From Epiperipatus broadwayi (lineage: Eukaryota; Onychophora; Udeonychophora; Euonychophora; Peripatidae): a stretch of DNA of 64,000 nt. Both the position numbers and the translations under genes were made by a program. The notes beneath the pieces are model-generated. The model worked only from the letters and a program-made list of their open reading frames with translations, searched no databases and was not told the origin of the DNA. Location of the stretch: contig JAQFVV010000350.1 in assembly GCA_028023455.1 (NCBI GenBank), positions 498,001 to 562,000 of the forward strand, given 5' to 3'. How positions within the stretch are numbered: the first letter of the stretch is position 1; each line of letters starts with the position of its first letter. Below are positions 1-15,124 of this stretch, piece by piece.

Positions 1-90
1 AAATACTATACAATACCAAATCTACATTCATAATGAATTATATATATATCTGAAATATTTTTAAATATGTGGACATATCTGTTCTATTTT

Positions 91-183
91 TTTTTTATAT
101 ATCAAAGTGTTGATCGGGATGCAAACCCGGGTCAGCTGCTTTGGAAGGCAGCTATGCTAACTGCTAGGCCACCAACGATTGAG
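91..183 (-). mobile_element. tRNA-Gly-like micro-SINE, copy a
   Basis: A retroposed, tRNA-derived element read on the minus strand. Its body resembles tRNA-Gly(UCC): an A-box-like TGGCCTAGCAGTTAGC, the anticodon-arm segment GCTGCCTTCCAA and a B-box-like GGGTTTGCATCCC. It ends in a short A run, seen as T's near 91-97. It is flanked by a perfect 15 bp target-site duplication, tatctgttctatttt, at 76-90 and 184-198, which supports target-primed insertion. The element is not a functional tRNA because the acceptor stem and B box have drifted. The tRNA-Gly identity is judged from remembered similarity, not from a search. Confidence 0.85.
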
Positions 184-384
184 TATCTGTTCTATTTTAT
201 TTTAGAAAAAATCATGGATGATAATGGACAGAATCCAATGAAAATAATAAACTGTACAAGCTTTTTGTATTTAAAAGGGAACTTCTAAATGCAATCTCTT
301 GTTATTATAAAGACATAAAACATTGCAATAAACATATATAAGTTTAAGAAAAGAAAGCCTTACAAATTCTCATATTTTCCTTAT

Positions 385-563
385 TATAATAGATTCTTCC
401 ATACAGTAGTGCCACTCAGTGCAAGGCAGAGTAATCAATGGATGCCAGAAGGCTTGTGCATAAAATCCCTATCTAGTACCTACTCATCCAATATCCCCAG
501 ACTAGTTTCTAGCTTGTGGCTTTCATTGTGAGCAAGCATAAAAAATGGTGATCATGTGATGGC
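385..563 (-). repeat. Repeat X, copy 1
   Basis: A copy of an interspersed repeat also found at 32203-32835 (as an inverted pair), 43490-43675 and 45615-45733. Shared landmarks, read in this orientation, are catacagtagtgccactcag, then gatgccagaaggcttgtgc, then ctcatccaatatccccag. Beyond these lies gtttctagc, shared with the 43490 copy, and then the segment aaaaaatggtgatcatgtga. No coding potential is seen. The family is not recognised and could be a SINE or MITE. Confidence 0.75.
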
Positions 564-3490
564 AGATGAATGTTATAAATTATTTTTTTTAACATCATAT
601 ATAATACATGGAAATATCTGTTATACATCTGTGATTTTTTTATAATAAAATATAAGAAATATTTCCACTTTTAAAAAAAATACCTTAACCATATAATCTG
701 TTAAAAATTATTTTATATAAATAAACTATTAGAATATAAAATTTAACGAAAAGCAATAAACAAATGCTTTTTTAATCATTTCTTTGTTTCATACTTTTTT
801 AAAATAAAAATACTACAAAGTAGGCATTAAGAAGGTAAAAAAAATTACTATACATTCAAAAACTGTCAAAGAAACAAAATGTTACAAAGCTTTCCAGAAT
901 ATCAGATGTCTCTATTACATTGCAATTTAAGTATCACATTTAGAATGTTCAAAATATGCAATCCGATTTGGTTAATCTATTTTCGGTCAAAAATTGTTAT
1001 ATTTATGTGATAAATATTATTTTGAAATATTTTAGACTACATATGTTCTAATATCTGAAATAAACACCACAATTAAAATAATTATAGAATTAAGTTAATC
1101 TCAGTCAGCAAAGGATTGTAATTAATTGATTAGTTGGAGGTTGTCTTTATTCTAGACATTTGGAAAAGTATAAATAAACCCAAAATTAATTAGTCTGGGA
1201 AAAAGCTAGAGGATTATTAAAGCAGCTCCTATTCTAGGATATATAGGGAAAACAATTCTATGTCAGACAGATCTTTATTTTTATTTTGTGTAAGCCTTTA
1301 AATTATTTTCTGTATTAATAATTTGTATATAATCTTTTTGTCTATGTAAATGTTTGGAACTTGTTGAGTGGCAGGTCCTTTCCATGTACTAACACAACAG
1401 GGTATGAATGACTAATCCAGCAATAAATATTAGTCATGTACTTATACATAAGAGCAAGAGATGGCAAATTTTTTAAAAATTACTGAACTGTACTTTTTAT
1501 TATTTAAAATTTAAGTTTTTTTTACAGTTTAGTATTTACTAAAATCAAATGTAGCATAATTCTTATATATGTTTATTTAACACATTTAGCAGTATTGAAA
1601 AAATTACAGAATAATAAATTTTACTACATTAAACTTTAAAATTTTTTTTCATGATTTATTTTTGACTAAAATTGAACATACCTTAATTGATTTGTGAATT
1701 TATTTGCTACAGTAATTTAATTAGGTATCATAAAAGAAAAAAATATAGAGAGCAAAAAAAAAACTGTTAGAGAAAACTTATTCTAATTGACTCATTTAAT
1801 GAATTTAAGTGTTACAATGGACAGATATCCATATGAAACCTTACAGACATGTATTCAAAACCATATAAAGCCTTCCAGAAGGTCCATACTTGTTACATTG
1901 CAATTTCTCTATAATATTTGGCAGGTGACAAAAATTTTAAAAAATATGGAACAGCAATTTTTATTTCAAAAATTTTTCTTTATGATTTGGCTTTTACTAA
2001 AATTGAATGTAACAATTCACTTCTATGTTTATTTAACACACTTATCAGGAAATTACAATTACAGGTACACCCTTATAATATGGTCAATAGATTACTAAGA
2101 AATGTCATGTTATGGGAATTCATGCTATAGGAAACAAAGAACTAGTACCAAAACAGGATTAAGTTTTCCCAAAAGTTTAAAAAAACCTATACTATTTGCA
2201 TTTTATAACTAAGATAAATATGTTTATTATTTAGTGATTTAACAGAACATAATGAGTACTTTCACATGTATTTTTAACTCAACCATTAAATATTATATTT
2301 AATTTTGTTTTGGTGATTTTATGTTCATTTTATAGGAAAAATCTATACCAAATAATACTGCCATCTTCAGAATATTTTTAGAACTAATAAATCAATAACA
2401 TTTAAATTTAATGCTATTACTATGATGTAATTACATATCTTCAAAGGTGCTGATTGATAGTTTCTTGTTCTCTTCACAAGAGAGCACCTGTCAATGATTT
2501 TGACAGTTCTATTTCTTCATTTTGATTTTAAAAATGAAAACATATTTTCTATCTTTTTTTTACACATTTATTATTTTTTTCTTAAAATAGTTGTGAAATA
2601 TTAATTATTTTAAAAGAATAATTTAGATCTTAATAGAAAATATTTACTTTTACAAAAAGACATTGACAAAGAAATTAATGATGTACTGTTACAATTTATA
2701 ATTGGATGACAAAAGTATGTTTTATGCTGATCACTATAGATTATTTTCATCAATTATAAAAAAATATTTTTTTAAAAAACTTTCATATGCTTGAATAATC
2801 TGATAATTATTAATTTGCATTTTAGAAACTATACTAAAACAAATATAATTTTAAAAGATGAATATATTTTTACTGCTGATTCTGGAATTGACCCATAAGA
2901 TGTTTAAAACTTTAATTCAATCAGACAATGGAGATTTTTACAGTTTATTGAACAAAAGTATATTAATAACATATAATGTTTTCTTCATCAAGATTACTAG
3001 TTACCATTAAACTAACAATGAATTTAAAATTGTAATAAATTCTAAAATTCTATATGAAATCTGATATGGCATACATACTCACATGACAAATATCAACAGA
3101 GATGGCATTACTGTTAAAAAATCCATCCACATCCTTTGTTATATAGAAAATTTTCTAATTTTCAAAAACTTGTTGTGCAAATGCTGTTATAGGAGTTTCT
3201 CCAATTCTGAACCATGTCAGAACAAAATCTTGCTATAAAAATACCATGTTATGCAGGGAATGCCTGTAGTAAAAAAAACTACAGAAATAAATTATGGGTC
3301 TGAATAGATTATCTTTAAATGCATGCATTTCAAATAAATCATCTAATAAACATTCTGAAACAAATTACATTTGTTGCAGTAGATTCTCTATAAATTTTCA
3401 TTATGTTTATACATTATAATATATATCTTGTTGAGTGTAATTAAAATTAATTTATTATTAATATTTATACACATATGCTGATAATTGAAA
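564..3490. other. AT-rich filler with degenerate local duplication
   Basis: No gene is recognisable and the short open frames here look fortuitous. The stretches near 1460-1620 and 1905-2070 resemble each other; both contain a ttactaaaat core followed by gtttatttaacacac or a close variant. This suggests an old local duplication or two copies of a decayed repeat. The stretches near 885-940 and 1865-1910 also share a cttccagaa ... ttacattgcaattt pattern. Confidence 0.5.
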
Positions 3491-3491
3491 G

Positions 3492-6546
<3,055 letters not shown>

Positions 6547-6721
6547 ATGTGTAAATATTTAAGTTAATAGTTGACAAAATTATTTATTGCCATTAATTTA
6601 CAATTTAGCATCCCTCCCTCTCTCTCAGTGTGTGTGTGGGGTATTAATTTAACCCGCTTGCTACTTTGTATTAATTCCTTAGGTTTCCACAAAATAACAT
6701 CCATCATTGTCACGACCAAGT

Positions 6722-7212
6722 TTTTTAAAAAAAGCCGTTAGATCTCAAGTAATAATGAGATTGAGTGTAAAGTATAGAATAATCACTTATATATATATTT
6801 GATAGTTGATTATTAAGAATATGTGGATTATCAAAATGTTTATTTTCTTCAGTTTCACCATTAATTGATTTCCAAGTTGATTTTAGAAGAAAGAGACAAA
6901 TTAAGTGGTCTCCAGACGGCTTTCTTATGTTATGCTTCATCAGCTTTATTTAAACCACGCGATCTTGAAATATTAAAAAGACAGAGTGGTTTAAATAAAG
7001 TGGATGGAACACAAAATATTCCATTCTGTAGAAACCACTTATTTTATCTCTTCTAAAATGAATTTGAAATCAATTAACGATGAATCTGAAGAAAATAAAC
7101 ATTTTGTTAATTCGTATTCTGAATAATCAATTATTTATAAGATGATTGTTATTTTCTTCACGCTTAATCTCTTTACTACTTGAGATCTAATAGTTTTTCT
7201 TTAAGAATTTGA
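6722..7212. mobile_element. Palindromic foldback element, ~490 bp
   Basis: Two arms of about 190-200 bp (about 6725-6920 and 7010-7212) are inverted copies of each other. For example, gttagatctcaagta near the left end matches tacttgagatctaata near the right end, and aaaatgtttattttcttcag matches its complement near 7090-7110. The pairing continues inwards (tttatttaaaccac against gtggtttaaataaa), so almost the whole segment is one hairpin centred near 6965. There is no credible coding content. It is probably a foldback MITE. A target duplication was not found with certainty. Confidence 0.8.
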
Positions 7213-7305
7213 CATTGACAGTGATGTAAAAATAATACATGGTTTACACCCCACCCCAACATATTTGATGTACATTATATAACTATGAAAACATTAAATA
7301 TAATA

Positions 7306-7408
7306 GTCAAGAAGCCAAGGAGTCAGCGCAGCAGCCTTGCAAGCAAGCTGTTGGTTGCAGACGGTTGCTGCGGGTTCGCCTCCTGGCCGATGCTACGACA
7401 TATGAAAA
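7306..7408 (+). mobile_element. tRNA-Gly-like micro-SINE, copy d
   Basis: A retroposed tRNA-like element beginning gtcaag and ending catatg plus an A tail. Its B box is close to consensus (GGGTTCGCCTCC). Compared with copies a, b and c it has about 25 extra bases between the anticodon-like arm and the B box; copy e shares this expansion. It is flanked by a perfect 18 bp target duplication, aaaacattaaatataata, at 7288-7305 and 7409-7426. Confidence 0.88.
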
Positions 7409-7426
7409 AAAACATTAAATATAATA

Positions 7427-7889
7427 TAAATATATATCGATATATTGTTGAATTTATACTATAATTGTCCATAATCAAGCTATTATAGCAGATTAGGATG
7501 AATCTAAATCATACTAATAATTACTAAAGTGACATTTTGACAAATCAAATTGGAAAATATGTCAAACTTATAACTGATCACAGTATCATAGGTGAATATT
7601 GGAAAAAAATATAGAAAAATCCCACGCAAAAAGTCATCAGAATAGGTAACTGATGGTTTTATATAAACTTTATTGATAAATACTATTTGAGTAACAAAAC
7701 CTAAGCTGATGAAATTTAAATCCCCATCCTATTATGTATTAAAACATGTATAAAACAACAAGTTATAAAGAATTATGATATACATAGTATTTGAAAAATT
7801 TGATAACTTTTTTACCCAAACTAACAAATATTGCCATCAATATTTCCAAAATTATGCTAAAAAAAAGGAAAAAAACAGTATAAGTTCAA
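7427..7889. other. AT-rich segment, nothing recognised
   Basis: No coding or repeat structure was recognised. It could be the 5' part of the Gypsy remnant that follows, decayed beyond recognition by eye. Confidence 0.4.
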
Positions 7890-10022
7890 TTTGGCACCAT
7901 GAAAACTAGCTAAGGATTGGATCTATAGAAAGTTCCAAGAATTGATTTTTCTACAGCAACTTGAGTGAGAATTGTATGTATCAGACTACAGTTATAAGAA
8001 ATATTGTCAGTTAATGAACTGCCATATAGCCTAATATTAAAATAGGTATTGCTCAAGAAAAAGTTCTAGAGCTATCAATTAGTGCCACATCTGTACAATA
8101 CTTAATTCACTACAAACAAAATTTTAAAAACAATGGAAATATTACACCCAATAACAATGGAAATATCAGACCTATAAAGTAATCCCCTCCTCCACATATA
8201 TAAGAGGAAAAAAAGCCATTGATATAAGAAATCATATAGCATAGCTAAAATCTGAAAATGGAAACATCCAAACTGTAGAATTTGCATAATTATTGGACAC
8301 TAGTAAGAGCCTGTAAAAATAATGCAAAAAAGGCAAAAAAATTGAATGAAACTGATTAGGCAATATCTATTATAATTGATAGTGGTTCTGGAGTATTGCT
8401 GATGCTGCAAAATAATTTGAGATTATTTATGCAAATTTGATACAAATCTACGAAATTAGAGAAAAGATAGGATTGTGGCAAATGATCTATAAGGTTAATG
8501 AAAAATTATATATTTGCCAATGCATATTGTCCATGAAAATATAAACCATCTTATTGGAAGAGATTGATTTGTATTGCAGAATATCAAGATCATTATAATC
8601 AAAAAAATTAAGATAGAGAAAAAGATGTGGAATACATTGCCATTAGCCTTCAATATTGAGCTAGGGAAAATTTAGATAATCCCATTAAAATACAATTGGA
8701 AATAAAATGCTAAACAAATAGCATGTAAATTCTGGAGAGTTCCAGATGTGAATCTGACAAACTTGCCAACATACAGAAAGATTTGGTCAACTAAAGAGTC
8801 CTGATGTTTTTGGTGAGTACTATATAATTGATAATCAGATACTAAACAGAAAATATGAAGTACTGTTCATGTAGCTACAAAAAAATTAAATCAGCCACTG
8901 ATAGTAATTATCATGAAGTCAGATGACAGTAAACTTACTTTTAGTTATTATTTTATAATAGTTGAGTAAATACTTAACAGAGAATGTGTGTGAAATATTT
9001 ATTATGCTTGGAAGAGCTATTATTCTATGCAAAAAATAATATTATCATTGTCATTCATAGTTTCTGCCAATGAGAAATCAGTGAGAATTCTAGTTCTGAC
9101 TATCATATTGTCTAAGTACAAATAGTTACCACTTGGTGTCATTATCATATTGAATATCTTTTTTTGAAGTTGGATCATTTGTTTCAAGAGATGGACAATG
9201 CGGTTCCATACTTTCATAATAGCAAATTTGAGATTAAAGTACATAATGTTTTATAAAAACTTCCAAAACTTAGCTTCACATTAAATTCAAGAAAGAGTAT
9301 TAAATTATCTCAGAAATAAAATTCTTTGGCATATTATATCCAATAAAAGAAAGAAACCAATGTCCCCTAAAAAAATCAAAAGTTCATTAAGTTTCATTCA
9401 TTAAAACCAACAATTTGTTAACATTGGACAAACTACTAATTAATTATAACCACCAAATAAGTATAATGTTAACCACAGATACATTTGAATATAGGATGAA
9501 GAGATTATAAGCCACTCTACTGAACAAAGTGAGCAACTCATCCACATGCATGAATAACCTTGCCAAAAGTGAAATAGAACTGCAATAAAATAGACAAAAA
9601 AACCCTTGCAACCATTTTTTGAATTAGGAAGTTCCACCAGCAACTTATATAATCAAACATTCAGAGACATAACTGAGTATTGAGGATTAAAAAAAAATTA
9701 AAACAGTTACCCAATTGTTTGAGTCCATACATGTTACATTGTGTTGATATTGTATATGGATATGAATACATACTTAAATAAAAAGGGAAATTTTATCATA
9801 TACTAATGCTTCATCCTGAATACCAGCTAAAAACAAAGACAATTAGTAAGAACATTCTATTGATATGTTTGAATCAAACATGCTCAGTAATATTGTGGTA
9901 GTTGAATAAACAACAATAGTATGATGAATACAATTTTTGGTAAATTGGATACAGAAAGGATGGACTAGTAAATGGCCCAACATCCTTCCAATATCATTTT
10001 GAAAATAAAAAATCAAACATTA
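7890..10022 (+). mobile_element. Ty3/Gypsy retrotransposon remnant 1 (gag end to RNase H)
   Basis: A decayed LTR-retrotransposon interior with domains in the standard order. The gag end has an IAQEKVLEL-like stretch near 8054, then a CCHC knuckle near 8272-8314 whose last Cys reads Val. The protease follows, with IDSGSG at 8377-8394 and HLIGRD at 8547-8564; the codon after it is TGA where Trp is usual. RT pieces include LPLGV near 9130 and a frameshifted KFFG/HII block near 9320. RNase H pieces include NLAKSEIEL near 9556 and a RKFHQQL block near 9630. A linker reading KGWTSKWP near 9955 follows. Stops and frameshifts occur throughout. No integrase core or LTR was recognised. The domain order, not any single motif, supports the call. 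Confidence 0.75.
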
Positions 10023-10037
10023 GTAAAAAAAAAAAAA

Positions 10038-11740
10038 AGGATTAATACTCATGAGAGACTGATTTATTCATATTCTCCTAACACTGAATGGAAATACTAA
10101 AGTTGATCTATGTGGACAATAAAATAATTTTTCTTTTCTAATGCTAATACAATTTGCAAATTTTTTTAAGTTTGTATATGTTTCTATCTTATTGTAATGA
10201 TGAAGAACATGCAGTCTTCTTCTTATCAGTATGTTATTAGAATAAAAATGACTTTCACCTTCAGATTTCATTAATTATATTTTTAGATACTCATTGTTTA
10301 TTTTCATTTATTTTTCTTTTATACTAAGCCTGAGCCTGATTTGACTTTATCTCTATTTTAAACTCTCTATGCAAGGTTATCACTCAATGTTCTCATAAAT
10401 ACTATATCAATTTAAAAAAGCCAATTATTTATTTCAAATTGTTAGTGAAGATTATATCATAACAGATTTTATAAGTGTAGTCCATTATTATCAAAATTAT
10501 CTGAGGTTTACAATCAAATCATACTAGAATCTAAGTAAGCATAACACTACTAGAATATTTACTCACATGAAATTATGGAAAAATTGCTTCAGGTTTGTAT
10601 ATAGAGATTATCTTTAGAGTCAAGAACAAATTTACACCAAAGACATTCATTGATGGTAAAATTTCAAATGTACAAATCTATAAAGGTGTAATAATTAATA
10701 CAATCAGTACATTAAAATCAAATACAGTCTTATTGGTTGCTAGTTCTATCCAACCACCTTAATCAATTATATTTATCTAAATAATTTTATTCTTTTATAT
10801 CCAGCAAAATTATATTTGTATAAAAATACTACAATCAAAATTCCCTTATAATTGACATTAGAGCATACACAAATATTGATTCACAGCACTTGAAAATTTT
10901 TTGCCAACTTTATATTCTTCAAATAATAATCTTTTTAACAAATTATTTATATCATACCACTTTCAAATTTCTTATACACTTCAACAATACTATTTTTTAT
11001 GTCAAAACTTTATTCTTACAGTTTCGACTGTTCTGCAATCATCATCAGAATTACATTATCCAAATATATATTCATACAATTAATACACATATTTATATAC
11101 ATAATCAATAACATACGTCTTAACCTGACCATTATAAATAATCATTTTCCATTTTATTATTCTACTCTTAACTAATTTTGACATAAAAAATAGCATTGTT
11201 GAAGTGAATAAAAAAGTTGGAAATAGTATAGGTAAATATAGAAATCAATACATAAAAGAAAAAAGAAGAAAATTATATATATTATTATGTTATCTTTCCC
11301 TCCAGTCTTATCAGATAATAATTATAGTATATATAATTTGTTAGATAAAAAAAAAAAGTAAATTATATATTGAAGCAAATACTTATTGTTACACTTTCTT
11401 CCATCACTAGGATGTGATTTTTTTAAAAATAATCTCCTTGATAAAACAACACGTAATTACGTTGATCAACGAAATTTAATTTTCTTAATCAATAGGATTG
11501 GGTTAAAATCTCAGCTGAATTTTTTGGAAAATGTTATACTTTGAGCAATGAACTGAAATTTATATAGTGAACTCAGTGTATATTTATTTTCAACGGTAAA
11601 AAAGATATTTATTTTAAAAAGAAATACTAAAGAATGACATAAACTGCTTATAAATATTATTAATCATTGCAACAATCTTCTGATTCATGTGCTAATTAAA
11701 TTTGATGAAGATAATAATTAATATTAATTCAAATATTGTA
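10038..11740. other. AT-rich segment with an inverted repeat
   Basis: Mostly featureless. It may contain a decayed integrase region or LTR of the upstream Gypsy remnant, but none was recognised. It includes the inverted repeat listed separately at 10958-11223. Confidence 0.4.
10958..11223 (-). repeat. Inverted repeat with Penelope-like 3' tail motif
   Basis: Arms of about 45 bp, near 10960-11006 and 11177-11222, are inverted copies sharing ttgacataaaaaatag and attgttgaagtg. Just inside the left arm, read on the minus strand, is ctgatgatgattgcag followed by cagtcgaaactg and aataaag. This layout resembles the 3' ends of many Penelope-like elements. No coding part remains, so the assignment is tentative. 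Confidence 0.45.
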
Positions 11741-11744
11741 GCTC

Positions 11745-11875
11745 TGTATGGTTTAGAGCAGCAGTATAATATCAGAGTTTTAAGTGTAAGATATTCGGAT
11801 TCCAGTCGGAGCATTTCCGGCATTCGCACTTCTATGAATTCCTGAGCAATGAAGTCAATTACTATAAGTTTTGTA
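11745..11875 (+). mobile_element. tRNA-Lys-like SINE fragment
   Basis: The block agagcagcag ... atcagagttttaagtg ... ggattccagtc resembles the anticodon arm and B box of tRNA-Lys(UUU). A short non-tRNA body follows (cattcgcacttctatgaatt). No A tail or target duplication was recognised. The identity is inferred from remembered tRNA similarity and is only moderately secure. Confidence 0.5.
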
Positions 11876-11879
11876 TTCC

Positions 11880-12534
11880 ACCTGATATATCTATGATACT
11901 TGTGATAATCATAGACAAAACAAATCGTTTATTTTATTTTCAGTTTTAAAAAAAGACTTCCAATTTTTCTTTTAAAAAATATTTTCATTAATTAATGTGA
12001 AATAAAAAATCAATGAATGTTACTGCCATCTAGTGACAAATTACAAAACTAATATTTAATATTTACCAAGTATGGTAACTATGCTGAAGTTGAAAAAAGT
12101 AGTGGAAGGGGAATCAAAAACAAGTCCAGATTTTTAAATTAACAAATAACTAGAATGTTTAGGTTTTTCTATCACCTTAGAAATAGTATATAAATATTAT
12201 TTACACAGATATGTAAATGTAAGAGTGAAGCACCCCTCCCCTACTGCAATATGTTTTTCTTTCTATCAGGCAGGCAATGGAATATAAATGGATATTTATC
12301 AATCTTATTTTTCTTAACATACAAACATGCACAAGAACAGTTCTGTTCTTATAAATTTAGTAGAATTTCAATGAAGTCTTTTTTTAAAAGATAGATATCG
12401 AGTTTATAGATTAAATGAAAATATTTTTTTATGCGCTTTTATCTTAAATGTAAAATTATTTTTAAAGATGTTAAATAAGTATCAGTATGTTGGCAATACC
12501 ACTTCATATGTTCACTAATATCAAGTTACATAAA
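11880..12534. other. AT-rich segment, nothing recognised
   Basis: No gene or repeat was recognised. It could include the decayed 5' part of the Penelope-like element that follows. Confidence 0.4.
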
Positions 12535-13765
12535 GTAGGTCAACCATAGAGATTGATGATTGATTTCAGTGGGCATATCACGAAGAAAAAAGCTGTTGTG
12601 AAGAAAATAGCTGATTGGTTGACTGAAGATTTTGATTTAGCTCCTATACTATTAATTGATCTTTTTTAGTGCATTGAAAGAATTAAAAACATTAAAGTTA
12701 ATAAAGACCACAATCTGGTCTTGTTAGACATTAACTAGCTATATGGGTTGATGCATCATGATCTTTCTATCAGCATAATCAAAGTTTTAAATTGGATTAA
12801 TGATGAGGTTGTGGCTACTGCCAATGGAAAATTTTACAAGATGATGAATGGGTGGCCCATAGAACTACCATTAAGTGGTATAGTTAATGGCATTGTTCTC
12901 TCAAATTTTGAAAACAACATCTTACCAAAATATTTGGTCCCTATGGCTAATGACATTTATATGAGACATGCAGATGACATATTCATAGTTACTTTGGAGG
13001 ATCAAATTAACAAAATCTGTTTAGAACTAGATAAAACATCACCCCTGGATTGGACTATTGAAAATAAAAATAAAAATCAAGGGGTAAATTTTCAGGATTT
13101 TCTGGACATCAATTTGTATAATAAGGATTTAACAGATATTGGATATAACTATAATAAAGTAATAAAAACAATTGAAAAATTTTATAATAACATCAACAAA
13201 GTTGCTGGCAATAATAAGCTAATTAAACCATGGATAACCCTGCCTTACAGCTCTCATACTACAATGAACCTTCGAAAGACCCATGTGAGCACATTCAGAA
13301 TTGGTTTCAGATTGCCCCCCCCCCTCACTCAACAACCTTTTAAACAATGCAAAAAGACAGAATTCCTTTTGAACACATTCCCCAGATTGTATATAGAATT
13401 TTATATTCTGCTTCATCCTGTAGCTCAGTGTATTATGGGGAATCTCATGCTAACAGATCAATGAGTGTTGCCCAGCAGATATATTTATATAACAAAACCA
13501 AGTTAAATCAAGAATACAAATCAATATTTTTTAATCATGAGCTAGCTACATAACATTTTTTTCCCCTCCAATGTCAGAACAATATGTACAGAGAGGAGTG
13601 ATAGGAAAAGAAAATATAAAGAGGCTTGGGCTATTGCAAAGGATCCTCATTCTATCAATAGAAAATATCTTTCTGGGTGTCATTTTAAAAAAATGGAACA
13701 TCTAATTTACATACTGTGCCTTGTTTTAATGGTGCAGTTTTATTCAGCACTAAGGTTTTGACAGC
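12535..13765 (+). mobile_element. Penelope-like element remnant 1 (RT plus GIY-YIG)
   Basis: A decayed Penelope-like retroelement. Upstream of the longest open frame (12748-13464) the reading continues with stops, through a block ending LVLLDIN near 12715-12735, the RT motif A region. In the open frame, residues near 50-60 hold the LPLSG motif B equivalent, and RHADDIFIV at 12964-12990 is the catalytic motif C; the usual Tyr of YxDD reads His. After a frameshift, the frame at 13347-13553 carries KDRIPFEH and then SSVYYGESHANRS, the linker and the start of the GIY-YIG endonuclease. A poly-C tract at 13315-13324 lies before the frameshift. A second copy of the C-terminal part lies at 30224-30895. 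The domain pair RT + GIY-YIG is characteristic of this class. Confidence 0.8.
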
Positions 13766-13837
13766 AATCTGCCAAAAGCTAAGTCAATGCTTTTAAGATG
13801 TATTTTAATGTTATCTTTACTTTTCATATTAACCTGA

Positions 13838-14068
13838 ACAGTACAAGTTTTGTAGAAATAGAAAAAATGATAATAGATGGACTGTTGAAATTTGAAACTG
13901 GATCCCAAGAGATTTTAAAAGATCTAGAAAGACACCATGTGTGAAATGGAAAAACAAAATAAAAAAGATTGCCAATATGATGGGGAGAATAGAAGCTGGA
14001 GATTAGAAAAACAGAATTAAGCTTGGAGAGATTTTCATCCTGCATAATGGCTGAAAATGATGATAATA
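13838..14068 (+). mobile_element. RTE-like LINE 3' fragment C
   Basis: A severely 5'-truncated copy of the RTE C-terminus. It reads NRWTVEI, then IPRDFK and IKLGEIF, with scattered stops, and ends in a GATGATAATAAT-type tail near 14053-14068. It lies directly before fragment D in the same orientation. Confidence 0.8.
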
Positions 14069-14079
14069 ATATATGATGA

Positions 14080-14665
14080 ATGAAAAGAATCTAACCACTA
14101 CAGACATCTTGGTCAGATTATTAACACAGATGAAAAACAATGGATGAAATTAATGTCTGAATTAAACTTGGATGAAATGTTTTTGATAGAAAATAACTTA
14201 ATGTTAAAAAAATATGTCAATATGTTGAAAAGGAAGTTTATAAATAGGTGTGTTTTACCAATTCTTATTAAGGGTACTGAAACTTGGACACTTAATAAAA
14301 AAGCAATGCAGAAAGTTTAGGGCACCCAACAAAGTATGAAGAGATATAAGTTAGGAATAACATGAAGAAATGAAAAAAAAATATAAGTGAGAAAACAATG
14401 TTACTGACATCACTGAGAAAATTGAGAGAGTCAGGCTAGATATACTGCTAGAAGAAATATAGTAGATGGACCATTGAAGTCTCACAATGGATTTCAAGAG
14501 ATTATAAAAGACTTAGAAAGAGACCGCATGTGAAGTGAATGGATGAAATAAAAAAGTTTGCTGCTATGGTATGGAGAAGAAAGGCTAGAGATTGAAGAAC
14601 CTGGATTAAACTTGGAGAGACCTTCATTCTACTGTAGATTAATAATGGTCGAAATTGATGATATT
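14080..14665 (+). mobile_element. RTE-like LINE 3' fragment D
   Basis: A longer 5'-truncated RTE copy. It covers the thumb block (HYRHLGQIINTD near 14100), the TWTLNKKAM block near 14285, and the C-terminal block ending in GETFI near 14620-14632. It closely parallels copy B at 42750-43320. The frames are broken. The tail is ATTGATGATATTGATGAT-like. Confidence 0.82.
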
Positions 14666-14667
14666 GA

Positions 14668-15124
14668 TGATAATAACTCTTAATTAAAAATACATAATTC
14701 TATGTAAGAGTGAAATAAAACCCTTGCATGCTGATAGATGAGGATTCTTGATTTATATATTTATTTAAAATTTGTACTCAACACAATTTCTCTAAAATGA
14801 TCATGAATCAGTCACAATGGCTGAGACAATAATTAAACTAGAATGGTGTAAAATTTAGCAGAGAATTGTTAAAAAAAAAAATAACTAGAAATAAATGTTT
14901 TGATGTTGGACATCATAATAACAAAAAAATTAAACAAAATGTAAAGAAAATAAAAATTAATTTATAACATGTGTATATGTATTCTGCATATATTATATAC
15001 ATCTAATATATATATATATATAATAAATGTAAAAGTATAATAACCATTATAAAAATATTACATATAATATATAAACAAACAATTTAATGGTAAAAAATAT
15101 TATATTTTGAATTCTTTAGTAGTG
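14668..15124. other. AT-rich segment with short (AT)n
   Basis: No gene was recognised. It holds a short TATA dinucleotide run near 15006-15023. Confidence 0.4.

Noticed and set aside
6865-7056. 63-codon open frame in the 490 bp palindrome
   Set aside because: Spans the hairpin centre and has no motif; chance frame.
13219-13416. Minus-strand open frame over the Penelope remnant
   Set aside because: Shadow of the plus-strand RT-related frame with recognised motifs.
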